Assembly (NCBI RefSeq): GCF_900141985.1
Contig: NZ_FQZK01000012.1
Coordinates: 173,056-237,055 of the forward strand
Length of the DNA stretch: 64,000 nt
Direction: 5' to 3'
Source: Nocardiopsis flavescens
GTDB lineage: Bacteria; Actinomycetota; Actinomycetes; Streptosporangiales; Streptosporangiaceae
The translations under genes were made by a program, and so were the position numbers. The stretch's first letter is position 1, and each line of letters opens with the position of its first letter. This document shows positions 47,353 to 56,867 of the stretch, in pieces. The notes beneath the pieces were generated by a model. It saw only the letters and a list, made by a program, of their open reading frames with translations. It did not search any database and was not told the origin of the DNA.

Positions 47353-48990
47353 ATGCACGAACGCGACCGTCCCGACCCGCCGCCGGCCCCGCAGGGCCCG
47401 CCGCCCGCGCCCGTGCCGCCGCCCCCGGTCCGGCCGGACCCCGGCCGGCCCCCGGGCCCCGGGGTGCCGGTCCCGCAGGCGCCCGCGCCGCCGGCCCGTC
47501 CGGCGGCGCATCCCGGTCACCCCGGATACCCCGGACACCCGGCGGGGCCCCCGGTCCCGCCGGGGCCGCCGCACCGGATGCCCGGACCCGCCCACCCGCC
47601 CGGCCCGCAGGGGCCCGGGTACGGACCGCCCGTGATGCTGCCCCCGACGGTGTGGCAGCGCCAGCCGCCCGCGCCCCCCCGGCGCGTGGAGGAGGACGTC
47701 ACCACCGGGGTCTACCGGGCGCACTGGCTGATGGTGCCCGTGCGGGTCCTGGGCGTGACCCTGGCGTTCGTGGCGCTGGCCGGCCCCATTCTCACGATCT
47801 TCGGCGTCGCCTGGATGGTGACGCTGACCGTCGCCGTCCTGTTCGGCGCGTTCGCGTACACGCTGCCCTCCTGGTGGTACGGCAGCTTCGGCCTGCGCGA
47901 GGACCACCTGGTGGTCCACAGCGGGCTGGTCATGCGCGGCTCCCGGGAGATCCCGCTGAGCCGGCTCCAGGCCGTCGACGTCGTGCGCCCGCTGCTGGGC
48001 CAGGTGTTCGGGCTGGCCGAGCTGCGCATCGAGCTGGCCGGCGGCGACAACAGCGCGGTCCGCCTGCGCTACCTGCGCCACGGGGTCGCCGAGCGGATGC
48101 GGGTCGCGGTCCTGGCGCACGCCGCCGGGCTGTCCGGCCGCTCCCCGGAGGCGCCCGAGTGGCCGTTCTACCGGCTGCCGTTCCTGCTCCTGCTGGGCTC
48201 GCTCACCTTCCGGGTGCCGGTGCTGCTGGCCTCCCTGGCGCTGGCGGCGATGATGACCGCCGGGGTGATGTTCCTCGAACCCGGGGTGCTGGGCGCGGCG
48301 GTGCCGCTCGCGCTGGGGCTCATCCGGTCGTTCCTGGGGCCGCTGGCCCGCTACACCGACTACTACGCCTCGGTCTCCTCCGACGGGCTGAGGCTGCGCT
48401 ACGGGATGTTCCAGCGGCGCATGCAGACGGTCCCGCCGGGCCGGGTCCAGGCGGTGCGCGTGGTGGAGCCGCTGCTGTGGCGGGCGCTGGGCGTGGCCCG
48501 GGTGGAGGCGACGGTGGCGGGGTACGCCGGGGCCCGCCAGGCCGACTCGGCGACGCTGCTGCCGGTGGCGCCCCGGCGCCGGGCCTACGCGCTGGTCGAC
48601 GAGCTCTTCCCGGAGAGTGAGGTGGCGTACGTGCCGCTGGTCCCGGGCCGGGAGGGCTCGCGGTCGCTGGTGGGCGTCGACGAGCACCTGTTTGTCACCG
48701 TCTCCGGCCTCTTCCTGCGGGTGACGGAGGTCGTCCCGATGGAGCGCGTCCAGGCCCTGCGGCTCACCGCGGGCCCCCTGTCCCGGTTCACCGGCCGGGC
48801 GGCGGTCGGCGTGGGCGTCCCGCCGGGGCCGGTCCGGGCGCGGGCCCGGGGCCGGGAGGCCGCCGAGGCCCGCCGGATGCTGGACGCGATGGTCGACCTG
48901 GGACGACGGGCTCGGGTCCCGTCCGCGGGGCCCGAGCGGTGGGCCACACGGGCCACGATGACGCGCGCGGAGGACACCTCCGACAGCTGA
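47353..48990 (+). CDS. PH-domain membrane protein with proline-rich N terminus (YdbT-like)
   Basis: 545 residues. The first 110 are extremely Pro/Gly-rich (repeats of GHP, GYPGHP), likely disordered and cytosolic. Then come membrane helices near 125-170, a first PH repeat (LREDHLVVHSGLVMRG ... RLQAVDV), further helices at about 275-325, and a second and third PH-like repeat (SDGLRLRYGMFQRRM, and GLFLRVTEVVPMERVQAL). The ATG begins directly after the stop of the previous PH gene, so both are co-translated. Probably a membrane complex with its neighbour. Confidence 0.85.
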   Translation: MHERDRPDPPPAPQGPPPAPVPPPPVRPDPGRPPGPGVPVPQAPAPPARPAAHPGHPGYPGHPAGPPVPPGPPHRMPGPAHPPGPQGPGYGPPVMLPPTVWQRQPPAPPRRVEEDVTTGVYRAHWLMVPVRVLGVTLAFVALAGPILTIFGVAWMVTLTVAVLFGAFAYTLPSWWYGSFGLREDHLVVHSGLVMRGSREIPLSRLQAVDVVRPLLGQVFGLAELRIELAGGDNSAVRLRYLRHGVAERMRVAVLAHAAGLSGRSPEAPEWPFYRLPFLLLLGSLTFRVPVLLASLALAAMMTAGVMFLEPGVLGAAVPLALGLIRSFLGPLARYTDYYASVSSDGLRLRYGMFQRRMQTVPPGRVQAVRVVEPLLWRALGVARVEATVAGYAGARQADSATLLPVAPRRRAYALVDELFPESEVAYVPLVPGREGSRSLVGVDEHLFVTVSGLFLRVTEVVPMERVQALRLTAGPLSRFTGRAAVGVGVPPGPVRARARGREAAEARRMLDAMVDLGRRARVPSAGPERWATRATMTRAEDTSDS

Positions 48991-49234
48991 TGTGGCGTGC
49001 CTCACATTGGCGGTACAAATTGCTTCCACTAATGGCTCTCATGTCCGACATGGGTGCTCACGATGGGTGATTCTTCCAGGTCAAGACCAAGGAAAACTCG
49101 CGTGTTCTGGCCTCTGATGGCCGCCGAGTATGGCTAAATGGTGACTGAACACGTTGAGTGTTCTTGGTTGTACACATGGTCAACGTTATCGACCGATCGG
49201 CGCCCCCGCCGTTCGGTCCGACGGGAGAAAACAC

Positions 49235-49474
49235 ATGCTGAAGAAGGCTTTCGCCGCCAGTGCCATCGTCGCCGCCGCCGCGGGCGTCCTGTTCACCGGC
49301 GCTCCGGCCATGGCCAACAGCAACGTCTTCACCTCTGGCAACGGCAGCATCCTCGGCGGCAACCAGCTGGTCGCCGACCTGGACGTGCCGATCAACGTCT
49401 GCGGCAACGCGATCGCGATCCTCGGTGTGGCGGGTGCCAACTGCGTGGACTCCGGCGCCACCGTCAAGAACTAG
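49235..49474 (+). CDS. Short chaplin
   Basis: 79 residues: signal peptide 1-27 (ending APAMA), then a single chaplin domain TSGNGSILGGNQ ... PINVCGNAIAILGVAGANC with the cysteine pair Cys56 and Cys70. This is the standard short, secreted, fibril-forming chaplin that lowers surface tension for aerial hyphae. ATG with GGGAGAAA site. A terminator follows about 90 bases on, and the diverged chaplin-like gene comes next. Confidence 0.92.
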   Translation: MLKKAFAASAIVAAAAGVLFTGAPAMANSNVFTSGNGSILGGNQLVADLDVPINVCGNAIAILGVAGANCVDSGATVKN

Positions 49475-49566
49475 TGGTCAACGCCTTCCGGTCCTGAGAG
49501 CCGGGAAGGACGGGTCGGAGACGTCCGGCCGGGTCCTTCCCGACAGGGCCGGGCCGACTGCTCCAG

Positions 49567-49596
49567 CGCCGCTCCGTGACGACGGGGCGGCGTTTT
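49567..49596 (+). terminator. Rho-independent terminator of the short chaplin
   Basis: 9-bp stem with one G-T pair (49567-49575 with 49584-49592), 8-base loop, followed by TTTT. Confidence 0.82.
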
Positions 49597-49924
49597 CGTG
49601 TGCCCGGGGCCGCGCACTCCGCCGCGGACCCGCGCACGAATCCTCTCCCCGGATAGGCCTCCGACCGCAATGCGCATTGGAGTCGTGCTGAATCGGCTCC
49701 GATGGTGACGCTTCGTGCTTCTTCGGTCCGCTACTTGGCCGTCCTTTGTCCTGAAAAGCCATCACTCAAAGTGACGCGTCGCAAATCCATCGTGATAATC
49801 CCAGTTCAGTGGGGTCGAAATCGCGGAGTGCGCGGGTAACTTCAGCATCGGTGCCGGACACGGCGCCACTGAAGGAACGAGCCCGGGCGGTCCCCCGACC
49901 CGGACACGACAAGGAGAACGCGTA
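49597..49924. other. Intergenic region between the two chaplin-type genes
   Basis: 328 bases, no gene. It includes a stretch of lower GC (about 49660-49830), which should hold the promoter of the next gene, and the AAGGAGAA ribosome site at its end. I could not fix a promoter with confidence. Confidence 0.5.
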
Positions 49925-50167
49925 GTGCTGAAGAAGACGCTCGCCACCGCCGCACTGGTCCTCGCCTCCGCCGGGATCCTCTTCTCCGCGGCACCGGCGG
50001 CGGCGTACGGCGGTGCCTGGACCTCCGGCCACGGCTCGAACGTCAGCGGCAACATCGCCTACATCAACGGCATCGAGAACGAGAACGAGGGCTGCGGCAA
50101 CTCCAACGCCGTCCTGGGCCAGTCGCTCGCCTCCTGCTACAACTCGGGCGTCATCATCCAGAACTGA
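49925..50167 (+). CDS. Diverged chaplin-like secreted protein
   Basis: 80 residues, paralogous to the short chaplin one gene upstream. It has the same signal peptide pattern (MLKK ... APAAA), TSGHGSNVSGN aligned with TSGNGSILGGN, and CGNSNAVLG ... C with the same 14-residue spacing (Cys57, Cys71), then NSG and a C-terminal N. The hydrophobic beta strand LVADLDVPINV is replaced by IAYINGIENENEG, polar and charged. The disulfide frame is kept, but the classical amyloid-forming segment is lost. It could modify or cap chaplin fibrils. GTG start with AAGGAGAA upstream. Confidence 0.75.
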   Translation: MLKKTLATAALVLASAGILFSAAPAAAYGGAWTSGHGSNVSGNIAYINGIENENEGCGNSNAVLGQSLASCYNSGVIIQN

Positions 50168-50364
50168 CCCGGCCGCCCCGCGCGCGGGGGCACACGGGAA
50201 GCAGGACCGGGGGCGGGCCCGACGGGGTCCGCCCCCTCGTGCGCGCGCACCCCGCGCCCGGACCAGGGGCGGGGCGCCGGGCGGGGCGGCGGGGAGGGCT
50301 ATCGTGTGCTCAGGCGTCACGGCCGGGGAGGGCCGGACGCACGCGCGACGATGGGGGCACAGGC

Positions 50365-51249
50365 ATGGAGACCACGCAGGGGCGTCCCGCCCGGCTGCGG
50401 ATCGGCGTCATCGGTCCCGGCCGTGTCGGCTCGGTCCTGGGCCGGGCCCTGGGCCTGGCCGGACACAGGGTCGTCGCCGCCGCGGCCGTCTCCGAGGCCT
50501 CCAAGGCCCGCGTCGCCGACCGGCTGCCCACCGCGCGCCTGATGGAGCCCGCCCGCGTGGTCGAGGCCTCCGACCTCGTCCTGCTCACCGTCCCCGACGA
50601 CGCCCTGGCCGAACTCGCCGAGGGGCTGGCGGCCACCGGCGCCGACCTGCGCGGCACGCTCCTCGCCCACGCCAGCGGCGCCCACGGGTACGGCGTGCTG
50701 GCCCCCGCCACCGCCGCCGGCGCGCTGCCGCTGGCCCTGCACCCGGCCATGACCTTCACCGGCCGCGACGAGGACGTCGCCCGGCTGGCCGACTGCGCCT
50801 TCGGGGTCACCGCACCCGATCCGCTGCGCCCCATCGCCGAGGCCCTGGTGGTCGAGATGGGCGCCGAGCCCGTCTGGATCGCCGAGGACCGCCGCACGCT
50901 GTACCACGCGGCCCTGGCCGGGGGCGCCAACCACCTCGTCACCCTCGTCGCCGACAGCGCCGCGCTGCTGTCCGCCGCCGGGGTCCCCGAACCCGGCAGG
51001 ATGCTCGCCCCCCTGCTCAGCGCCTCCCTGGACAACGCCCTGCGCCTGGGCATCCACGGCCTCAGCGGCCCGGTCCTGCGCGGCGACGCCGGGACCGTCG
51101 CCGGACACATCGGGCAGCTGCGCGCCCACGCGCCCGAGAGCGTCGCCGCCTACGTCGAACTGGCCAGGCTCACCGCGGACCTGGCCATCAACGCCGGCAT
51201 GCTCAAGCCCGAGGACGCCGAACCGCTCCTCGACGTCCTGCGCCGCTGA
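50365..51249 (+). CDS. Rossmann-like and DUF2520 protein
   Basis: 294 residues: N-terminal NAD(P)-binding fold [18 protein letters not shown] and a C-terminal helical DUF2520 domain (HHPAMTF-like LHPAMTFTG, then [13 protein letters not shown]). Related in layout to ketopantoate reductase and F420-dependent NADP reductase. It directly precedes panC, so a ketopantoate reductase-like role in pantothenate synthesis is an attractive inference, not proven. The ATG has only a weak ribosome site. Confidence 0.85.
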   Translation: METTQGRPARLRIGVIGPGRVGSVLGRALGLAGHRVVAAAAVSEASKARVADRLPTARLMEPARVVEASDLVLLTVPDDALAELAEGLAATGADLRGTLLAHASGAHGYGVLAPATAAGALPLALHPAMTFTGRDEDVARLADCAFGVTAPDPLRPIAEALVVEMGAEPVWIAEDRRTLYHAALAGGANHLVTLVADSAALLSAAGVPEPGRMLAPLLSASLDNALRLGIHGLSGPVLRGDAGTVAGHIGQLRAHAPESVAAYVELARLTADLAINAGMLKPEDAEPLLDVLRR

Positions 51250-51316
51250 CCGTCCGACCACCGCCGCGGCCCCGGACCACCGCCGGTGCGCCGCGGCCGT
51301 CCCAGGGGAGCCCTCC

Positions 51317-52186
51317 ATGACCTCATCCGCCGACCGCTCCGCCCCGCTCGTGGCGCGCACGCCCGGCGAGCTGCGCCGCGCCCTCGCCGACGCCGGGACC
51401 ACCGCCCTGGTCCCCACCATGGGCGCCCTGCACGAAGGCCACCTGAGCCTCATGCGGATCGCCCGCGAGCGGGCCCGCACCGTCGTCGTGAGCATCTTCG
51501 TCAACCCCCTCCAGTTCGGCCCGGACGAGGACTTCGACCGCTACCCGCGCGACCTGGAGGGCGACACCGCCCTGTGCGCGCGGGAGGGCGTGGACGTCGT
51601 CTTCGCCCCCGCGACCGGGACGATGTACCCGGCCGGCCGCCCCGCCGTCACCGTCGAGGCGGGGGAGATGGGCTCCCGGCTGGAGGGCGCCTCGCGGCCC
51701 GGCCACTTCACCGGCGTGCTCACCGTGGTCGCCAAGCTCTTCCACCTGGTGCGGCCCGACCTCGCGGTCTTCGGGGAGAAGGACGCCCAGCAGATCGCGC
51801 TGGTCCGCCGCATGGTCGCCGACCTCGACCTCCCGGTGGAGATCGTCGGCGCGCCCATCCTGCGCGACCCCGACGGGCTGGCCTCCTCCAGCCGCAACGT
51901 CTACCTCTCCGCCGACGAGCGCGCCTCGGCGCTGGCCCTGTCCCGCTCGCTGGAGGCGGCCCGCGGGGCCGCGGGCGCCGGGGCCGCCGCCGTCCGCGCC
52001 GCGGCGGCGGCCGTGCTGGCGGAGGCCGCCGCGGCGCGGCCCCCCGTCCGCCTCGACTACCTGGCCCTGGTCGACCCGGCCACCTTCACCGAGGCCGCCG
52101 ACGGCCACCGCGGCGACGCCGTGCTCGCCCTGGCCGCCCGGGTCGGCTCCACCCGGCTGATCGACAACGCCTCCCTCACCCTGTGA
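51317..52186 (+). CDS. panC: Pantothenate synthetase
   Basis: This 289-residue enzyme joins pantoate and beta-alanine with ATP. Signatures: [32 protein letters not shown] and SSSRNVYLS. The ATG has GGGGAG ahead. It lies between the DUF2520 gene and nadBC in a cofactor operon that continues to coaX. Confidence 0.96.
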   Translation: MTSSADRSAPLVARTPGELRRALADAGTTALVPTMGALHEGHLSLMRIARERARTVVVSIFVNPLQFGPDEDFDRYPRDLEGDTALCAREGVDVVFAPATGTMYPAGRPAVTVEAGEMGSRLEGASRPGHFTGVLTVVAKLFHLVRPDLAVFGEKDAQQIALVRRMVADLDLPVEIVGAPILRDPDGLASSSRNVYLSADERASALALSRSLEAARGAAGAGAAAVRAAAAAVLAEAAAARPPVRLDYLALVDPATFTEAADGHRGDAVLALAARVGSTRLIDNASLTL

Positions 52187-52244
52187 ACCACCCGACGCCG
52201 CCCCCGGCACCGAGACACTGCGCACCCCGCGGAAGAAGATCCCC

Positions 52245-54836
52245 ATGAGCACACCCCACCCGACCAGGCTCGACGCTCCCGCACCCGGCTGGACCGTCAC
52301 CGCGGACCTCGTCATCGTCGGCTCCGGTATCGCCGGCCTGAGCACCGCTCTGGGCCATCTGCGCCACGCCGGGTCCGGGCGGGTCGTGCTCGTCACCAAG
52401 GACCGGATCTCGACCGGCTCCACCGCCTACGCCCAGGGCGGCATCGCCGCGGCGGTCGCCCCCGGGGACGACCCGGTCGCCCACATGGTCGACACCCACC
52501 TGGCCGGAGCCGGGATGTCCGACCCCCACGCCGTCCACGTCCTGGCCACCGAGGGTCCCGGCGCGCTGCGCCGCCTCATCGCCCTGGGCGCCGAGTTCGA
52601 CCGCGACGCCGACGGCGGGCTCTCCCTCACCCGGGAGGGCGGCCACCGCGCCGACCGGATCGCCCACGCCGGGGGCGACGCCACCGGGGCGGAGATCCAG
52701 CGGGCGCTGGTCGCCGCGGTGCTGGCCGAGGAGCGCATCGAGATCATCGAGCACGCGGTGGCGCTGGACGCCCTGCGCGACCCCGCCACCGGCGCGGTCG
52801 GCGGCATCTCGCTGCACGTGATGGGGGAGGGCAGCCGCGACGGCGTCGGCGCCGTCCTGGCCCCGGCCGTGGTCCTGGCCACCGGCGGGCTCGGCCAGGT
52901 CTTCGCCGCCACCACCAACCCGCCGGTCTCCACCGGCGACGGGCTCGCCCTGGCCGCACGTGCCGGGGCCCGCCTGCGCGACCTGGAGTTCATCCAGTTC
53001 CACCCCACGGTGCTCTGGCTGGGCCCGCAGGCCCGCGGACGCCAGCCGCTGGTGTCGGAGGCCCTGCGCGGCGAGGGCGCCTACCTGGTGGACGCCGCGG
53101 GGAGGCGGATCATGGAGGGCGTCCACGAGCTCGCCGACCTGGCGCCCCGAGACGTGGTCGCCCGCACGATCGCCCGGACCATGGCCGAGCAGGGCGTCGA
53201 CCACGTGTACCTGGAGGCGCGCCACTTCGGGGCGGCCGTCTGGGAGAGGCGCTTCCCGACCATCCTCGCCTCCTGCCGCGAGCACGGCATCGACCCGCTG
53301 AACGAGCCCGTCCCCGTCGCCCCCGCCGCCCACTACGCCTCCGGCGGAGTGGAGGTGGACATCGACGGCCGCACCGGCGTCCCGGGCCTGTGGGCGGTCG
53401 GCGAGGTCGCCCGCACCGGCGTCCACGGCGCCAACAGGCTCGCCTCCAACTCCCTGCTCGAAGGCCTGGTCTTCGCCGAGCGCATCGCCGCCCGGACCGC
53501 CGCCGAGCGGGGCCCGGTGCCGGCCGCCGGCGAGCCCGCCCCGCACGTGACGGCCCTGCCCGACCCGGCCGTCGTCCCCCGGCTGCGCGCCCTGATGTCG
53601 CGCCACGCCGGGGTGCTGCGCACCGGCGAGGGCCTGGCCGCACTGGTCGCCGGGCTGGAGGACCTCACCGGGTCCACCGGACCGGTCACCCCCGACACGG
53701 CCTCCTGGGAGGCCGCCGACCTGCTCACGGTGGCCCGCCTCGTGGCCGCCGCCGCAGCCCACCGCACCGAGAGCCGCGGCGCGCACCAGCGCGCCGACCG
53801 CACCGGGCCCCTCCCGCACTGGCGGGTCCGCCCGGTGATCGTCCGACTGGAAGGGGACACCCCCGTGGCCACCGACGAACCCTGGACCCCCTCGCTGCCG
53901 CCCGGACTCGCCGCGGAGCTGGACTCCCTCGCGTTCCCGACGGCCGGGGACGGACCCCGGCCCGACGCCCGCGCCGAGTTCACCCTCCCCTGGACCGCCC
54001 CCCACGGCGCCCACGTGGACCTGGTCCGCCGGGCCCTGTCCGAGGACCTCACCGGCGGGGCCGGGATCGACGTCACCACCGTCGCCACGATCCCCGCCGA
54101 CCAGGTCCGCACCGCCCACGCGGTGGCCCGCGCCGACGGCGTCGTCAGCGGCCTGCCCCTGGCCGAGCTGGCGTTCTGGCTGGTGGCCGACGGCGCCCTG
54201 GAGGTCACCCGGTCGGCCGCCGACGGCGACGCCGTCAAGCGCGGCGACGTCCTCATGTCGGTCACCGCCCGCACCCGCGACCTGCTCACCGCCGAGCGCA
54301 CCGCGCTCAACCTCCTCACCCACCTGTCCGGGATCGCCACCGCCACCCGCGCCTGGGTGGACGCCGCCGCCGGGACCGGGGCGCGCATCCGCGACAGCCG
54401 CAAGACCCACGCCGGCCTGCGGGCGCTGGAGAAGTACGCCGTGCGCTGCGGAGGCGGGGCCAACCACCGCTACGGCCTCGGCGACGCCGGGCTCATCAAG
54501 GACAACCACGTGGTCGCCGCGGGCGGCGTGGGCGCCGCCGTGCGCGCGGTCCGCGAGCGCTTCCCCGGGGTCCCCCTGGAGGTCGAGGTCGACCGGATCG
54601 ACCAGATCGAGGAGGCCCTGGCGGCGGGCGCCGAGGAGATCCTGCTCGACAACTTCACCGTCCCGGAGCTGGAGGAGGCCGTCGCCCTGGTCGCCGGGCG
54701 GGCCCGCCTGGAGTCCTCGGGCGGCCTCACCCTGGACGTCGCCGCCGCCGTCGCCGCGACCGGGGTGGACTACCTCGCCGTCGGCGCCCTCACCCATTCC
54801 AGCCCCGCCCTGGACATCGCGCTCGATCTCCTGTGA
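52245..54836 (+). CDS. nadB-nadC: L-aspartate oxidase fused to quinolinate phosphoribosyltransferase
   Basis: One uninterrupted 863-residue frame. Residues 1-535 are NadB: FAD-binding VIVGSGIAGLS at 23-33, STAYAQGG, EFIQFHPT and HYASGGVEVD, oxidising aspartate to iminoaspartate. After a short linker (about 535-575), residues 580-863 are a complete NadC. It has RIRDSRKTHAGLR, EKYAVRCGGGANHRYGL and IKDNHV, with VEVDRIDQ and LSSGGLT-like SSGGLTLD phosphate sites, making nicotinate mononucleotide. In most actinomycetes these are separate adjacent genes. An internal GTG (codon 541) with a Shine-Dalgarno-like sequence suggests fusion by loss of a stop, and a free NadC may still be made. nadA is not in this window. 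Confidence 0.92.
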   Translation: MSTPHPTRLDAPAPGWTVTADLVIVGSGIAGLSTALGHLRHAGSGRVVLVTKDRISTGSTAYAQGGIAAAVAPGDDPVAHMVDTHLAGAGMSDPHAVHVLATEGPGALRRLIALGAEFDRDADGGLSLTREGGHRADRIAHAGGDATGAEIQRALVAAVLAEERIEIIEHAVALDALRDPATGAVGGISLHVMGEGSRDGVGAVLAPAVVLATGGLGQVFAATTNPPVSTGDGLALAARAGARLRDLEFIQFHPTVLWLGPQARGRQPLVSEALRGEGAYLVDAAGRRIMEGVHELADLAPRDVVARTIARTMAEQGVDHVYLEARHFGAAVWERRFPTILASCREHGIDPLNEPVPVAPAAHYASGGVEVDIDGRTGVPGLWAVGEVARTGVHGANRLASNSLLEGLVFAERIAARTAAERGPVPAAGEPAPHVTALPDPAVVPRLRALMSRHAGVLRTGEGLAALVAGLEDLTGSTGPVTPDTASWEAADLLTVARLVAAAAAHRTESRGAHQRADRTGPLPHWRVRPVIVRLEGDTPVATDEPWTPSLPPGLAAELDSLAFPTAGDGPRPDARAEFTLPWTAPHGAHVDLVRRALSEDLTGGAGIDVTTVATIPADQVRTAHAVARADGVVSGLPLAELAFWLVADGALEVTRSAADGDAVKRGDVLMSVTARTRDLLTAERTALNLLTHLSGIATATRAWVDAAAGTGARIRDSRKTHAGLRALEKYAVRCGGGANHRYGLGDAGLIKDNHVVAAGGVGAAVRAVRERFPGVPLEVEVDRIDQIEEALAAGAEEILLDNFTVPELEEAVALVAGRARLESSGGLTLDVAAAVAATGVDYLAVGALTHSSPALDIALDLL
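53849..53867 (+). promoter_or_regulatory. Internal ribosome-site-like sequence and GTG inside nadB-nadC
   Basis: GGAAGGGGA at 53849-53857 followed by an in-frame GTG at 53865 (Val541), just before the NadC part. Spacing is right for translation initiation. This could be the former nadC start retained after gene fusion. Confidence 0.5.
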
Positions 54837-54919
54837 CCGCATTCACCGGCGGGCTATCCGTGAAGACCGGGATTGGGGGAGGATTCCCTTAAAAGACACT
54901 TCGACCAGGATGAGGGTCC

Positions 54920-55699
54920 ATGCTGCTGGCGATCGACGTCGGTAACTCCGAGACGGTCTTCGGTCTCTTCGAGGGCGAGACCCTGCTCGAACACTGGAGA
55001 GTGGGGACCGACACCCGGCGCACCGCCGACGAGTGGTCGGTGGTGCTGCGCGGGCTCCTGGAGGGGGGCGCGCACGGCGGTGCGGACGACATCGACGGCC
55101 TGGCGCTGTGCTGCTCGGTGCCCTCGGTCCAGCACGAGATGCGCGACATGTTCCGCCGCCACTTCGACGGGGTCGCCGCGGTCATCGTCGAACCGGGCGT
55201 CAAGACGGGCGTGCCGATCCGGATGGACAACCCCAAGGAGGTCGGCAGCGACCGCATCATCAACGCGCTGGCCGCCGACCACCTGTACGGCGGCCCGGCG
55301 GTGGTGGTGGACTTCGGCACCGCCACGACGTTCGACGCGGTGAGCACCAAGGGCGAGTACGTGGGGGGCGCGATCGCCCCCGGCATCGACATCTCGGTGG
55401 ACGCCCTGTCCCGGCGCGGCGCCCAGCTGCACATGGTGGAGATCGTCAAGCCGCGGGCGGCGATCGCCAAGAACACCACCGAGGCGCTGCGCTCGGGGAT
55501 CGTGTTCGGGTTCGCGGGGCAGGTGGACGGGATCGTCGACCGGATGGTCGCCGAACTCACCGACAACCCCGACGACGTCACGGTGGTCGCCACCGGGGGG
55601 CTGGCCACCACGGTGGTGGGGGAGTGCGAGACCGTCGACGTCCACGAGCCGTGGCTGACCCTCATCGGGCTGCGCCTGGTGTTCGCGCGCAACACGTGA
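54920..55699 (+). CDS. coaX: Type III pantothenate kinase
   Basis: This 259-residue ASKHA-fold kinase catalyses the first step of coenzyme A synthesis. It begins MLLAIDVGNSETVFGLFEG with the phosphate-binding aspartate. VVVDFGTATTFDAVS and GGAIAPGIDIS follow, then VVATGGLA. The ATG has GATGAGGGTCC upstream. Together with panC it places pantothenate synthesis and activation in one operon. Confidence 0.95.
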   Translation: MLLAIDVGNSETVFGLFEGETLLEHWRVGTDTRRTADEWSVVLRGLLEGGAHGGADDIDGLALCCSVPSVQHEMRDMFRRHFDGVAAVIVEPGVKTGVPIRMDNPKEVGSDRIINALAADHLYGGPAVVVDFGTATTFDAVSTKGEYVGGAIAPGIDISVDALSRRGAQLHMVEIVKPRAAIAKNTTEALRSGIVFGFAGQVDGIVDRMVAELTDNPDDVTVVATGGLATTVVGECETVDVHEPWLTLIGLRLVFARNT

Positions 55700-55705
55700 C
55701 CGCCC

Positions 55706-55735
55706 GGGCCCGCCGCCGGAGCGGCCGGCGGGCCC
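55706..55735. terminator. Hairpin between converging coaX and the CDF transporter gene
   Basis: 10-bp perfect stem (55706-55715 with 55726-55735), 10-base loop, in the 43-bp space between stops. Confidence 0.65.
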
Positions 55736-55742
55736 GGCGGGG

Positions 55743-56693
55743 TCAGGACCCGGGGGTTCCGGACGCGTCGGGGGCCGCCGCGGACCGGTCCAGATCGGGT
55801 TCGATGTAGATCATCCGGGCGATCGGCACGGCTTCGCGGATGCGCGCCTCGGCCTGGTCGATCGCCCGCGTCACCCGGCTCGCGTCGTCCTGCGCGTCCA
55901 CCGCGACCTTGGCCGCCACCAGCAGTTCCTCCGGGCCGATGTGCTGCGTCTTCATGTGGATGAGGCGGTCGATGTCCTCGACGGACACGATCGCCCGCTC
56001 GATCTCGCGCACGTGCTCGTCCGTGGCGGACTCGCCGATGAGCAGGCTCTTCATCTCGACGGCCAGCACGACGGCGATCGCCACCAGCAGCAGGCCGATG
56101 GCCGCGGTCCCCAGGCCGTCCCAGACGCCGTTGCCCGTGACCAGGGTGAGGCTCACGCCGGCCAGCGCGAAGACCAGGCCCAGGAGGGCGCCGGCGTCTT
56201 CCAGGAGGATGACCGGCAGCTCGGGCGACTTGGCGCGGCGCACGAACTGCACCCAGGTCGCCTTGCCGCGCACCGCGTTCGACTCCTTGACCGCGGTGTG
56301 CATCGCGAAGGACTCCAGCGCGACCGCCACCAGCAGGACCACGATGGGCACCCACCGCCACGCGGTGATCGGCTCGGGGTGGGAGATCTTGTGCCAGCCC
56401 TCGTAGAGCGCGAACAGGCCGCCCACGCTGAACAGGACGATCGCCACGATGAAGGAGTAGATGTAGCGCTCGCGCCCGTAGCCGAACGGGTGCTCCTTCG
56501 TCGCGGCCCTCCGGGCCCTCGTGCCGCCCAGGAGCAGCAGCCCCTGGTTGCTGGAGTCGGCGACCGAGTGGATGGACTCGGCGAGCATCGCCGATGACCC
56601 GGTCAGGAGATAGGCGCCGAACTTCGTCGCGGCGATTCCCAGATTCGCGCACAGGGCCGTGACGACGGCCTTCGTGCTTCCTTCAACGCTCAC
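55743..56693 (-). CDS. Cation diffusion facilitator family metal transporter
   Basis: 316 residues: six hydrophobic helices between about 10 and 215, with the CDF pattern GSSAMLAESIHSVADSSNQ (metal-binding aspartate and neighbours) in helix 2 and ILLEDAGALLG in helix 5. The cytosolic C-terminal domain continues to about residue 300. It exports divalent metal ions such as zinc, manganese or iron by proton antiport. The GTG start (VSVEGSTKAV) gives the family N terminus; longer upstream frame is antisense to lysS. Metal not predictable. Confidence 0.9.
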   Translation of the reverse strand: MSVEGSTKAVVTALCANLGIAATKFGAYLLTGSSAMLAESIHSVADSSNQGLLLLGGTRARRAATKEHPFGYGRERYIYSFIVAIVLFSVGGLFALYEGWHKISHPEPITAWRWVPIVVLLVAVALESFAMHTAVKESNAVRGKATWVQFVRRAKSPELPVILLEDAGALLGLVFALAGVSLTLVTGNGVWDGLGTAAIGLLLVAIAVVLAVEMKSLLIGESATDEHVREIERAIVSVEDIDRLIHMKTQHIGPEELLVAAKVAVDAQDDASRVTRAIDQAEARIREAVPIARMIYIEPDLDRSAAAPDASGTPGS

Positions 56694-56867
56694 CGATGTG
56701 TTCCGTCTCTCGAAGATGCACTGCTGAGGGGTGTCGCGGAACTGCCGGGGCAGTGGCAGGGCAGTGCGATCGTAGTGAGCCCGCGGCGCGATTTCACCCT
56801 TGTGGCCGGTTGCGGCGGGCCGCCGGGGCGGCCGAGCCCGCCGTGTCGCGCCGGTAGGATCGCGTGT

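Noticed and set aside
45886..49029. A 1047-codon minus-strand frame opposite folK and the PH genes
   Set aside because: Spans five real genes in antisense and lacks any recognisable domain.
49100..49234. A BldN-type promoter ahead of the short chaplin (CGTTGA at 49152)
   Set aside because: Only the -10-like hexamer matches; no CGTAAC-like -35 at the right distance.
53865..54836. Separate nadC gene
   Set aside because: The frame is continuous with nadB without a stop; the internal start is noted as a site instead, as independent translation is not shown.
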